Assembly: GCA_041396705.1 (NCBI GenBank)
Contig: JAWKYB010000012.1
Location: forward strand, 1-64,000
Length of the DNA stretch: 64,000 nt
Direction of reading: 5' to 3'
Source: Alphaproteobacteria bacterium
GTDB lineage: Bacteria > Pseudomonadota > Alphaproteobacteria > CALKHQ01
Shown: piece by piece, positions 50,490 to 58,743 of the stretch
Layout of the letters: every line of letters begins with the position of its first letter
Numbering within the stretch: position 1 is the first letter of the stretch
The notes under the pieces: generated by a model
Databases searched by the model: none
Told to the model about the DNA's origin: nothing
What the model saw: only the letters and a program-made list of their open reading frames with translations
Made by a program: the position numbers and the translations under genes

Positions 50490-50565
50490 GGTCTGGGCCG
50501 CTCTGCCGCTCCGGTCGGGCGACCCTAGTGTGCGCCTTCCCGGATTGCAATTCGCGCCCGGCCGG

Positions 50566-51510
50566 TCAGTCCAGGCCGACCGCGTAGCGCTCCACCGGCG
50601 GCGGCGCGTCGATCAGGCCGCGGCCGGCGAGGAAATCGGCGAAGCGCTGGTAGCGGCCGCGGTCGAGCGCGGCCGGTCGTAGTGCGAAGCGCACCAGCGT
50701 ATCGCCCCAGGCCCGTCGGTTGAGCTCGTCGTCCAGCTCCGGATAGGCGGCCACGAACATCGCCCAGCTCTCGTCCGGGTGGTTGACCAGGTACTGCACC
50801 GCTTCGGTCAGCGCCTGCATGAAACGCCCGAGCCGCGGGTCGCCGGCCATGTCCGGACGGGCCAGGAAGATCAGCTCGTCGTAGCTCGGCACGCCCTCTT
50901 CCTCGACATAGAAGGCGCGGCCCGGCATGCCTTCGATGGCCATCTGGTTCAGCTCGAAATTGCGGAACGCGCCGATCACCGCGTCGACCTGGCCCGCCAT
51001 CAGGGCCGGCGACAGCGAGAAGTTGACGTTGATCAGCTCGACATCGTCGAGGCCGAGGCCGTTGTGCTCCAGCATCGCGCCGAGCAGCGCGTCTTCGAAG
51101 CCGGCGACCGAGTAGCCGATGCGCCGGTCGGCCAGGTCGGCGACGGACCGGATGTCCGAATCCGCCAGCACCACCAGCGCGTTCAGCGGGGTCGCCACCA
51201 GGGTGCCGACCCGCATCAGCGGCAGCCCCTCGTTGACCAGGAAGTGCAGTTGTGGCTGGTAGCCGACGGCAAGCTCGGCCTGGCCGGCGGCGACCAGCTT
51301 CGGCGGGTCGTTGGGGTCCGCCGGCGCCACCAGCTCTACCTCGAGCCCGTGCGCGGCGAAGATACCCCGTTCCTGCGCAACGACCAGCGGCGCGTGATCG
51401 GGGTTGACGAACCAGTCCAGCAGGACCGTCAGGCGGTCCTGTGCCGTCGCCACGGTGGCGACGAGCGAAAGCGTGGCGGCAAGGGCGACGGCACGGCAGG
51501 CTCGGGTCAT
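50566..51510 (-). CDS. thiY: ABC transporter substrate-binding protein, ThiY-like (thiamine precursor)
   Basis: 314 residues with a signal peptide (ALAATLSLVATVATA|QD). It has the NMT1/THI5-like fold with LDWFVNPDHAPLVVAQERGI at the mature N-terminus, AGQAELAVGYQPQLHFLVNEG and MAGQVDAVIGAFRNFELNQM. This family binds pyrimidine thiamine precursors such as formylaminopyrimidine or HMP in the periplasm. It is third in the riboswitch-controlled operon after thiZ and thiX, 19 bases behind thiX, which strongly supports a thiamine-related substrate. Confidence 0.92.
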   Translation of the reverse strand: MTRACRAVALAATLSLVATVATAQDRLTVLLDWFVNPDHAPLVVAQERGIFAAHGLEVELVAPADPNDPPKLVAAGQAELAVGYQPQLHFLVNEGLPLMRVGTLVATPLNALVVLADSDIRSVADLADRRIGYSVAGFEDALLGAMLEHNGLGLDDVELINVNFSLSPALMAGQVDAVIGAFRNFELNQMAIEGMPGRAFYVEEEGVPSYDELIFLARPDMAGDPRLGRFMQALTEAVQYLVNHPDESWAMFVAAYPELDDELNRRAWGDTLVRFALRPAALDRGRYQRFADFLAGRGLIDAPPPVERYAVGLD

Positions 51511-51529
51511 CGGTGATTCCTCGTGCGGG

Positions 51530-52297
51530 CTAGGATGAGGCGGGACGCGGGGATTCGCCGCTGTCCGGCTGCCACGGCATCAGCCGTCGCAGGGCGTGGT
51601 CGAGCCCGAAGTAGAGCGCGACCGAGAAGGCGGCGAGCAGCGCCAGCGCGGCGAACATCAGGTCGACCTGGCCGCGGGCGTTGGCGTGCAGCATCAGATA
51701 GCCGAGCCCCGACGAGGCGCCGACCCACTCGCCGACCACCGCGCCGATCGGCGCCACCGCCGCGGCCACGCGCAGGCCCGAGGCGCAGGCGGGCAGGGCG
51801 GCCGGCAGCTGCAGGTGCAGCAGCGTGCGCCAGCGGTCTGCGCCCATCACCCGGGCCTGGTCCAGCCAACCGGGGTCGGTGCGGCGCAGGCCGTCGTAGA
51901 AGGCCGCGGTGACCGGGAAGAAGATGATCAGCGTGGCCATCGCGACCTTGGAGCCGATGCCATAGCCGATCCACAGCGTCAGCACCGGCGCCAGCGCGAA
52001 CACCGGCACCGCCTGGCTGACCACCAGCGGCGGCAGCAGCCAGCGCCGGGCGCCGCGGAAATAGGCCAGCGCCAGCGCGGATGCGCTGCCGAGCAGCGCG
52101 CCGCAGACGAAGCCGAGCAGGATCTCGCCCACGGTCACGCCGAAATGGCCGACCAGGATGTCGCTGCGTTCGACCAGCGTCACTGCGACCAGGCTCGGCG
52201 GCGGCAGGATGAAGGTCGGCTGCCCGGTCAGCCGGACGAACGCCTCCCAGCCGCCGATCAGAACGGCGGCAATGATCAGCGGACGCAGCAGGGTCAT
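51530..52297 (-). CDS. thiX: ABC transporter permease, ThiX-like
   Basis: 255 residues with about six membrane helices. The permease EAA-type loop is MGADRWRTLLHLQLPAALPA, and FVRLTGQPTFILPPPSLVAV precedes it near the N-terminus. It is the membrane part of the ThiXYZ-type importer for pyrimidine thiamine precursors. Its start codon touches the thiZ stop region (shared base 52297), so it is translationally coupled to thiZ. Confidence 0.92.
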   Translation of the reverse strand: MTLLRPLIIAAVLIGGWEAFVRLTGQPTFILPPPSLVAVTLVERSDILVGHFGVTVGEILLGFVCGALLGSASALALAYFRGARRWLLPPLVVSQAVPVFALAPVLTLWIGYGIGSKVAMATLIIFFPVTAAFYDGLRRTDPGWLDQARVMGADRWRTLLHLQLPAALPACASGLRVAAAVAPIGAVVGEWVGASSGLGYLMLHANARGQVDLMFAALALLAAFSVALYFGLDHALRRLMPWQPDSGESPRPASS

Positions 52298-53106
52298 CAG
52301 CGCCCGCCCGCCGCGGCGCGGCCGGGCGCCGGTGCCGCATGACCGGCCAGCTGCGCCAGCAGCGCGCCCTGCTGGCGCAGCAGGATCGGGTCGTCCACCG
52401 GCCGCGGCCGCGCGCCGGGCGGGCCGATCGGCGGCGCGAAGCGCGCCGGCTGGCCGCTGAGCACCAGCACGCTGTCGCCCAGCCGCAGCGCCTCCAGCGG
52501 GTCGTGGGTGATCAGCAGCACCGTGCGGCCGTCCAGCAGCGTCGCCGCCAGGTCCTGCAGCTGGGCGCGGGTGACGGCGTCCAGCGCGGAGAAGGGCTCG
52601 TCCATCAGCACGATGGGCCGGTCTTCCATCAGCGTGCGGGCCAGCGCCACCCGCTGGCGCTCGCCGCCCGACAGTTCCGCCGGCCTGGCGTCGGCCCGCC
52701 GCGCCAGCCCGACGCGGCCGAGCAGGTCGCGCGCGCCCGCCCGGTCGGGGCGTTCGCCGCGCAGCCGCGCGCCGATGACAACGTTGTCGACCGCGCTCGC
52801 CCAGGGCAGCAGCAGGTCGGCCTGGGCCATCCAGGCGACCCGGCCGGCCAGCGGCCGGCCCTCGTCGTCGGCGACCTCGGCCCCGGGCTGCAACCCGGCG
52901 ATCATGCGCAACAGGCTGGTCTTGCCGACACCGCTGGGGCCCAGCATGGCGGTCCAGCGCCCGCCCGGCAGGTGCAGCGACAGGTCGTCGAACAGCACCG
53001 TGCCGCCATAGTCCAGGTGCGCACGGCGCATGTGCACGCCCGGCGCGGCCGGGTTGCGAAGCGGGGTGATGTCGGACGGCTGGTCGACTTCGGTGTGCAA
53101 CGCCAC
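52297..53106 (-). CDS. thiZ: ABC transporter ATP-binding protein, ThiZ-like
   Basis: 269 residues. Walker A is LGPSGVGKTS (about 55-64), the Q-loop is in VAWMAQADLLLPW, the signature is LSGGERQRVALARTLM, Walker B is IVLMDEPFSALD, and the H-loop is LITHDPLEAL. It energises the thiamine-precursor importer. The GTG start at 53106 has AGGA 4 bases upstream, and both lie in the 3' part of the TPP riboswitch. It is the first gene of thiZXY. Confidence 0.93.
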   Translation of the reverse strand: MALHTEVDQPSDITPLRNPAAPGVHMRRAHLDYGGTVLFDDLSLHLPGGRWTAMLGPSGVGKTSLLRMIAGLQPGAEVADDEGRPLAGRVAWMAQADLLLPWASAVDNVVIGARLRGERPDRAGARDLLGRVGLARRADARPAELSGGERQRVALARTLMEDRPIVLMDEPFSALDAVTRAQLQDLAATLLDGRTVLLITHDPLEALRLGDSVLVLSGQPARFAPPIGPPGARPRPVDDPILLRQQGALLAQLAGHAAPAPGRAAAGGR

Positions 53107-53194
53107 TATTCCTACGCCGGTGCGAACCGGATCAGGTTCAAGGGGTCGCTTCTCTCACGAAGCCTCTCAGCCGCCCGGGCGGCTCCCCCTAGTG
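53104..53194 (-). promoter_or_regulatory. TPP riboswitch (THI element) upstream of thiZXY
   Basis: On the minus strand the conserved blocks appear in order: ACTAGGGGGAGCC, the P3 arm AGCCGCC/GGCGGCT, CTGAGAGG, ACCCCTTGAACCTGATC, and CCGG...CCGGCGTAGG. The closing P1 stem pairs CACTA (53194-53190) with TAGTG (53108-53104). That right arm contains the GTG start codon of thiZ, and the AGGA ribosome-binding site sits just inside it. TPP binding should therefore block translation directly. The promoter must lie at or beyond 53200, in the 5' end of the opposing deacetylase gene. Confidence 0.95.
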
Positions 53195-53206
53195 CTGGAA
53201 AAGAGG

Positions 53207-54382
53207 ATGGGACCCGACGACCCGTTTGGCAAGCCCGCCGTCACCGATGCCCTGCCGGCGGCCCGGCTGCCCGACCCCGCGGCGGCGCCGGTGTTCATCG
53301 GCAGCGAGATCTATCGGCTGTCGTCCTACGGGCCGAAGCACCCGCTGGCGATTCCGCGGGTGTCGACCACCATCGACCTGTGCCGCGCGCTCGGCTGGCT
53401 TCCAGAGGAAGTCTATGTCGACAGCCCGCGCGCCACACCGGCCCAGCTCGCGCGCTTTCACGACCCCGACTACATCCGGGCGGTGATCGAGGCGGAGGAG
53501 AGCCAGCAGGTCAGCGCAGCGGTGCGCGAGCGCTACAACCTGGGTCGGATCGACAACCCCGTCTTCGCCGAGATGTTCCGGCGGCCGGCCACCGCCTCCG
53601 GCGCTGCCATCCTGGCTGCCGGCCTGCTGCGCGACGGCGGCACCGTCTACAGCCCGGCCGGCGGCACCCACCACGGCCGGGCCGACCGGGCCAGCGGGTT
53701 CTGCTATTTCAACGACCCAGTGCTGGCGATCCTCGGCTTGCTCGACCAGGGTCTGCGCCGGATCTACTACGTCGACGTCGACGCCCATCACGGCGACGGG
53801 GTGCAGGACGCGTTTGCCGACGACGACCGCGTGCTGACCGTGTCGATCCACGAACAGAGCCGCTGGCCGTTCACCGGCGCGGCCGACGACCGCGCCGGCG
53901 GCATGGCCCGGAACCTGCCGGTGCCGCGCGACTTCAACGACAGCGAGATGGCCTTGCTGATCGACGAGGTGGTGGTGCCGCTGGGGCGCACCTTTGCGCC
54001 GGAAGCGGTGGTGATCCAGTGCGGCGCCGACGCGCTGGCCGACGATCCGATGAGCAAGCTCGGCCTGTCGAACCGCGCGCTGTGGCATGCGGTGGCGCGG
54101 GCGATGGCGCTGGCGCCGCGCCGGCTGGTGCTGGGCGGCGGCGGCTACAATCCCTGGTCGGTCGGCCGCTGCTGGGCGGGGGTCTGGGCGACGCTGAACG
54201 GCCAGCCGATTCCCGACCGGCTGCCGCCGGCGGCCGAGGCGGTGCTGCGGTCGCTGACCTGGCACCGGCAGGCCGGCCGCAACCCGCCGGCGCACTGGTT
54301 CACCACGTTGGCCGATCCGCCACGAAAAGGTCCGATTCGCCCGGCAGTCGAGCAGGTGGCCGCTGCCGCGCTCGCGCCCTGA
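53207..54382 (+). CDS. Histone deacetylase family protein (AcuC/class I-like zinc hydrolase)
   Basis: 391 residues from ATG 53207. The ribosome-binding site AAGAGG is unusually close, and GTG 53192 inside the riboswitch region is an alternative. Zinc and catalytic motifs are GGTHHGRADRASGFCYFNDP (tandem His), VDVDAHHGDGVQDAF (Asp and His ligands), IQCGADALADDPMSKLGLS and LGGGGYNPWS. The substrate may be an acetylated protein, acetylpolyamine or acetoin-related compound. Sequence alone does not decide. It is divergent from thiZXY and followed by a DUF192 gene. Confidence 0.9.
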   Translation: MGPDDPFGKPAVTDALPAARLPDPAAAPVFIGSEIYRLSSYGPKHPLAIPRVSTTIDLCRALGWLPEEVYVDSPRATPAQLARFHDPDYIRAVIEAEESQQVSAAVRERYNLGRIDNPVFAEMFRRPATASGAAILAAGLLRDGGTVYSPAGGTHHGRADRASGFCYFNDPVLAILGLLDQGLRRIYYVDVDAHHGDGVQDAFADDDRVLTVSIHEQSRWPFTGAADDRAGGMARNLPVPRDFNDSEMALLIDEVVVPLGRTFAPEAVVIQCGADALADDPMSKLGLSNRALWHAVARAMALAPRRLVLGGGGYNPWSVGRCWAGVWATLNGQPIPDRLPPAAEAVLRSLTWHRQAGRNPPAHWFTTLADPPRKGPIRPAVEQVAAAALAP

Positions 54383-54410
54383 GCGGCGCGCAACCGCCGA
54401 GAGGAAAAGC

Positions 54411-54875
54411 ATGATGAGCCTGATTCTGCGTCGAATGGCGGCGGCGATCGCCGTGCTTCTGGCCCTGGGCGCCGCGACCGGCGCGTCCGCCGTGGAGCAG
54501 GGCACGCTCGACATCGTCACCGCCGAGGGGGTGATGCACCGGTTCGAGGTGGAGGTGGTGCGCACGCCGCAGGACATGGCGGTCGGCCTGATGTTCCGGC
54601 AGGAGATGGCCGCCGACGCCGGCATGCTGTTCGTCTACGCACAGCCGCGCGAGACCTCGTTCTGGATGAAGAACACGTTGCTGCCGCTGGACATGCTGTT
54701 CATCGACGCGGACGGACTCGTGCATCACATTGCCGAGAGGACCGTGCCGCTGTCGACGACGCCGGTGCCGTCGCGCGGCCCGGTGCGTGCCGTGCTCGAG
54801 GTCAACGGCGGCACCTGCGAGCGGCTCGGTATCGCGCCGGGCGACCGCGTGATCTGGCCGGAATTCGGCGGCTAG
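54411..54875 (+). CDS. DUF192 family secreted protein
   Basis: 154 residues with a signal peptide (IAVLLALGAATGASA|VEQ). The DUF192 core is clear: RTPQDMAVGLMFRQEMAADA, GMLFVYAQPRETSFWMKNTL, PLDMLFIDADG and VLEVNGGTCERLGI. It is a small periplasmic or exported beta-barrel-like domain of unknown function. The ATG 54411 follows GAGAGGAAAAGC. It is 28 bases behind the deacetylase gene and probably in its transcript. Confidence 0.92.
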   Translation: MMSLILRRMAAAIAVLLALGAATGASAVEQGTLDIVTAEGVMHRFEVEVVRTPQDMAVGLMFRQEMAADAGMLFVYAQPRETSFWMKNTLLPLDMLFIDADGLVHHIAERTVPLSTTPVPSRGPVRAVLEVNGGTCERLGIAPGDRVIWPEFGG

Positions 54876-54924
54876 CCGGCGGAGTCCGTGACGGCGGGCA
54901 CTGACGGCGAGCCCGCCGACGTGG

Positions 54925-54938
54925 TTAATCATGATTAA
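54925..54938. promoter_or_regulatory. Perfect 14-bp palindrome upstream of degP
   Basis: TTAATCATGATTAA is a perfect palindrome in an AT-rich island, about 95 bases before the degP start. It resembles the alphaproteobacterial CtrA motif (TTAA-N7-TTAA) but with a 6-base centre. It is a good operator candidate for degP. Confidence 0.45.
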
Positions 54939-55030
54939 TCTTACAGAGAGGAACTCTTCATCTCGCAGCCAAGATCCCGCCTTATTGTGCACCTAACTGA
55001 CGCGCCATCGAACCAAATGGGGAACCATTC

Positions 55031-56487
55031 ATGGTGGACATGACAACCTGCGGTACGACGCGCGTCAGCGTGCCGCTTCTCGCTTCGCTGGCGCTTTTCG
55101 GATCGGTCGCCGGCGCCCAGGCGCAGGCGATCGGGCCCGACTTCGCCGACATGGTCGAGCAGGTGCTGCCGGCCGTGGTGCATGTGGCGGTCGAATCGCG
55201 GCAGACCGGCGTGTGGAACCCGGGCGGCGGGATGCCGGGCCAACCCGGGCCGTTCCGTTTCGGCCCGTTCGACCGGTTCGACGCGCCCGACGGCCCGGAA
55301 TTCGACGACCGCGGCGGGCCGCGGGCGGTGATGGCTCCGGCTCCGGCTTCATCATCGACGCCGAAGGCTACATCGTCACCAACAACCACGTGGTCGACGG
55401 AGCCGATTTCGTCGCCGTGACCCTGGCCGACGGTGCGGAATATGACGCGGCCATCGTCGGCACCGACCCGAGCACCGACCTGGCGCTGCTGAAGATCGAG
55501 GGCGACGGACCCTTCCCGACTGTGGCCTGGGGCGACAGCGATTCGCTGCGCATCGGCAACTGGGTGGTGGCCGTCGGCGGCCCGTTCGGCCTCAGCGGCA
55601 CCGTCACCGCCGGCATCGTCTCGGCAACCGACCGCGACCTGCATTCGGGTCCCTATGACGACTACATCCAGTTCGACGCGCCGATCAATCCGGGTAACTC
55701 CGGCGGCCCGGTGTTCGATGTCTCCGGCCACGTGATCGGCGTCAGCACCGCCATCGTCAGCCCCAGCCGGGGCAGCGTCGGCATTGGCTTCGCCGTGCCG
55801 GCGTCGATCGCCGAATCCGTCATCGATTCGCTGTTGAACGACGGCGTGGTCGAGCGCGGTTTCCTCGGCGTGCAGATCCAGGAAGTGACCGACGATCTCG
55901 CCATGGCGCTGGGCCTCGACGAACCCACCGGCGCGCTGGTCGCCGACGTGCGGGCCGGCACGCCGGCGGAACTGGCGGGCGTGCAGGTCGGCGACCTGAT
56001 CACCGGCTTCGACGGGCATGCGGTCGAGCGGATGCGCGACCTGCCCCGGCTGGTGGCGGCGACGGCGCCGGGCGCCACGGTGGACATGCAGGTGCTGCGC
56101 AACGGCGAGGCGATCGTGCTGCCGGTGACGGTCGGCACCCTCGATGCCGCCGGCCAGCAGGCGTCGGCCGAGCCGCCGGCGCAGGGCATGCTGCTCGGCC
56201 GGCTGGGCCTCGCCGTGGCGCCGGCCGAGGACTATGGCTGGCGCGGCCAGGACGGCAAGGCGCGCGGCCTGGTGATCACCGAAGTCCGCCAGGATTCGGC
56301 GGCGGAAAAGGCCGACCTGCGCACCGGCGACGTGATCCTGGCCGTGGGTGGCCACGCCGTGGAAAGCGCAGAGGATCTGGCCACCGCGATCGGCGCGATC
56401 GCCGGCGAGGAGGGCCGGTCGGTCGCGCTGCTGATCGAGCGCGATGGCGACCGCCGCTTCGTCGCGCTGCCGGTCGACGCCTCCTGA
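55031..56487 (+). pseudogene. degP: DegP/HtrA-type periplasmic serine protease, frameshifted
   Basis: The first frame (ATG 55031) gives a signal peptide and DFADMVEQVLPAVVHVAVES. The second frame continues with SGSGFIIDAEGYIVTNNHVV to the end. Adding one G at GG 55333-55334 reads RAVMGSGSGFIIDAEG seamlessly, so one base is missing. The catalytic triad is intact: His in NNHVV (55387), Asp in STDLALLK (55477) and Ser in PGNSGGPVF (55699). Two PDZ domains follow (LGVQIQEVTDDLA, then GLVITEVRQDSAAEKADL). It is a periplasmic protease and chaperone for misfolded envelope proteins. It could be a true lesion or a sequencing error. An ATG or GTG restart would lack the export signal. Confidence 0.88.
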
Positions 56488-56505
56488 CGGCGTGACCCAT
56501 GCGGT

Positions 56506-56532
56506 GCCGGCGGGGCTGCATTGCCCGCCGGC
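56506..56532 (+). terminator. Hairpin after degP
   Basis: A perfect 9-bp stem (56506-56514 with 56524-56532) with a 9-base loop, 19 bases after the degP stop, without a T-run. It separates degP from the two-component operon, perhaps incompletely. Confidence 0.45.
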
Positions 56533-56629
56533 GCCGGCCTCCCGCCCGGCGGCACAGGGCCGCGTCGGGCGGGTCAATCGAACCGAGACCGGCGTCGGCG
56601 CAGGCCGACGCCTAGCAGGGGATGCTGCC

Positions 56630-57310
56630 ATGCGCATGCTGGTGATCGAGGACGACAAGGAGACCGCAGCCCATCTGGTCAAGGGCATGAGCGAATGCGG
56701 CTACGTGGTCGACCGTGCCAGCACCGGCCAAGAGGGGCTGACCATGGCCCTGTCGCGGCGCTACGACGCGATGATCGTCGACCGCATGCTGCCGGGCCTC
56801 GACGGCCTGTCGATCATCTCCAAGATCCGCGAGGAGGGACGGACCACCCCGGTCCTGATCCTCAGCGCGCTCGACAAGGTCGACGAGCGGGTGACCGGGC
56901 TGCGCGCCGGCGGCGACGACTATCTGACCAAGCCCTATGCCTTTTCCGAGCTGCTGGCCCGGGTGGAATCGCTGATCCGCCGGTCTGAGCAGGCCGGCGC
57001 CGAGGCGACCAACCTGACCGTCGGCGACCTGGAAATGGACCTGCTGGCGCGGACCGTGAAGCGATCCGGCCAGACCATTCATTTACAGCCGCGCGAATTC
57101 CAGCTTCTGGAGTATCTTATGCGCCATGCCGGACAGGTCGTGACGCGCACGATGCTGCTCGAGGGTGTTTGGAACTACCACTTCGATCCGCAGACGAATG
57201 TCATCGACGTCCACATCAGCCGACTACGCCAGAAGGTCGACAAGGGATTCGACACGCCCATCCTCCACACCGTCCGCGGCGCCGGCTACAGGCTCAGCAT
57301 CCAGGGTTAG
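56630..57310 (+). CDS. OmpR/PhoB-family response regulator
   Basis: 226 residues. The receiver domain has acidic Glu7-Asp8-Asp9, the phosphorylation site Asp51 (MIVDRMLPGLDG) and Lys101 (YLTKPY). The winged-helix DNA-binding domain (about 130-225) has LQPREFQLLEYLMRHAGQVV and NVIDVHISRLRQKVD, ending in HTVRGAGYRLS. ATG 56630 has AGGGGA 8 bases upstream. Longer upstream readings are GC-rich noise. It is directly followed by its sensor kinase. The location behind degP and ahead of a peptidoglycan-binding protein suggests an envelope signal. Confidence 0.95.
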   Translation: MRMLVIEDDKETAAHLVKGMSECGYVVDRASTGQEGLTMALSRRYDAMIVDRMLPGLDGLSIISKIREEGRTTPVLILSALDKVDERVTGLRAGGDDYLTKPYAFSELLARVESLIRRSEQAGAEATNLTVGDLEMDLLARTVKRSGQTIHLQPREFQLLEYLMRHAGQVVTRTMLLEGVWNYHFDPQTNVIDVHISRLRQKVDKGFDTPILHTVRGAGYRLSIQG

Positions 57311-58742
57311 GCTGTTCCGGACCACCGCCTTCCGCCTGGCGCTGGTCTACATCACGGTCTTCGGCACGTCGGCCCTGATTCTGGTCGGGCTGGTCTACTG
57401 GATCACGTTCAATTTCGTCGAGCGGCAGACGGTCGACACCCTGATCGCCGAGATCGAGGGGCTGGTCGAACACCCGAGCCTGGCCAACATCGACGAGTTC
57501 ACCGACCTGATCGGCCGCCGCAGCGCGCCGGAAATCAGGGGCGACCGCATCTATGTGCTGACCAACCCCGACTACACCGTGCGCGCCGGCAACCTGGATG
57601 CCTGGCCGAGCGTGCCGGAGGACGTCGACGGGCTGGTCCGGTTCACCATCCTGCGCATCGAGGACGGCAAGGAGGTGATCCACCCGGTCGAGGCGATGAC
57701 CGTGCTGCTGCCCGGACGCTATCGCCTGCTGGTCGGCCGCGACATGAACGAGCGCGTCGCGGTGCAGACCATGCTGCAGGAGTCCTTCGGCTGGCTGCTG
57801 ATCGTGACGCTGAGCCTGGGCCTGGCCGGCGGCGTCTTCGTCAGCCGCCGCATGCTGGGCCGGGTCGAGGCGATCAACCGTACCACCGAGCGGATCATGC
57901 AGGGCGACCTGCACGAACGCATCGCGCTGAAGGGCGCCGACGACGAGTTCGACGAGCTGTCGTCCAATCTCAATGCCATGCTCGACCAGATCGAGCGGCT
58001 GATGGCCGGCATGCGCGACGTGACCGACAACATCGCCCACGACCTGCGCAGCCCGCTGACGCGGATCAAGGCGCGGCTGGAACAGGTGCTGACGCGCGAG
58101 CGCACGCTGGAGGAATACAAGTCGGCGATCGACCAGGCGATCCTCGACGCCGACCGCCTGCTGGGCGTCTTCTCCGCCCTGCTCAGCATCGCCACGGTCG
58201 AGACCGGGGCCTTGCAGTCGGAGCTGAAGCCGGTCGACCTCAACGACCTGGTGCAGGAGGTGGCCGAGCTCTACGAACCCGCGGTCGAGGATGCCGGCAT
58301 GATGATGATCGCCCGCAGCCGGCCGGGCGCGATCATCAAGGGCCACCGCCAGCTGCTGATGCAGGCGATGGCCAACCTGATCGACAACGCGATCAAATAT
58401 GCCGGCGGCAGCCAGCGGGTCGACCTGGTGGTCTCGCAGCACGGCCACGAAGTTGACTTCTTTGTCGGCGACAACGGCCCCGGGATACCCGAGGACAAGC
58501 GCGAATATGTGCTGCAGCGTTCGGCCAGGCTGGACCCGGCGCGCTCGACCGTCGGCAACGGGCTCGGCCTGGCTATGGTCGCGGCCGTTGCCAAGCTGCA
58601 CGGCGCCGCCCTGACCCTGGAGGACAACGAGCCCGGACTCCGGGTCCGGATGTCGTTCCGCCGCATGGAGAGCGACGGGCAGCGCGAGCCGCGCACGCAC
58701 AAGGATCGTGGCAAACCCGATGAATTGGCCTATGCCTCCTGA
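57198..58742 (+). CDS. Sensor histidine kinase of the two-component pair
   Basis: 514 residues from the nearest in-frame ATG (57198), but the kinase-like sequence begins only at about 57312 (LFRTTAFRLALVYI), just after the regulator stop. No ATG, GTG or TTG exists there; GTT or CTG stand where a start is expected. Two membrane helices (about 45-70 and 196-215) flank a periplasmic sensor of roughly 125 residues. HAMP follows, then the H-box NIAHDLRSPLTRIKARLE with His281. The ATPase has the N-box QAMANLIDNAIKYAG, GDNGPGIPEDKRE and GNGLGLAMVAAVAKLHGA. It should phosphorylate the upstream regulator. The start is unresolved. Confidence 0.85.
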   Translation: MSSTSTSADYARRSTRDSTRPSSTPSAAPATGSASRVRLFRTTAFRLALVYITVFGTSALILVGLVYWITFNFVERQTVDTLIAEIEGLVEHPSLANIDEFTDLIGRRSAPEIRGDRIYVLTNPDYTVRAGNLDAWPSVPEDVDGLVRFTILRIEDGKEVIHPVEAMTVLLPGRYRLLVGRDMNERVAVQTMLQESFGWLLIVTLSLGLAGGVFVSRRMLGRVEAINRTTERIMQGDLHERIALKGADDEFDELSSNLNAMLDQIERLMAGMRDVTDNIAHDLRSPLTRIKARLEQVLTRERTLEEYKSAIDQAILDADRLLGVFSALLSIATVETGALQSELKPVDLNDLVQEVAELYEPAVEDAGMMMIARSRPGAIIKGHRQLLMQAMANLIDNAIKYAGGSQRVDLVVSQHGHEVDFFVGDNGPGIPEDKREYVLQRSARLDPARSTVGNGLGLAMVAAVAKLHGAALTLEDNEPGLRVRMSFRRMESDGQREPRTHKDRGKPDELAYAS

Positions 58743-58743
58743 C

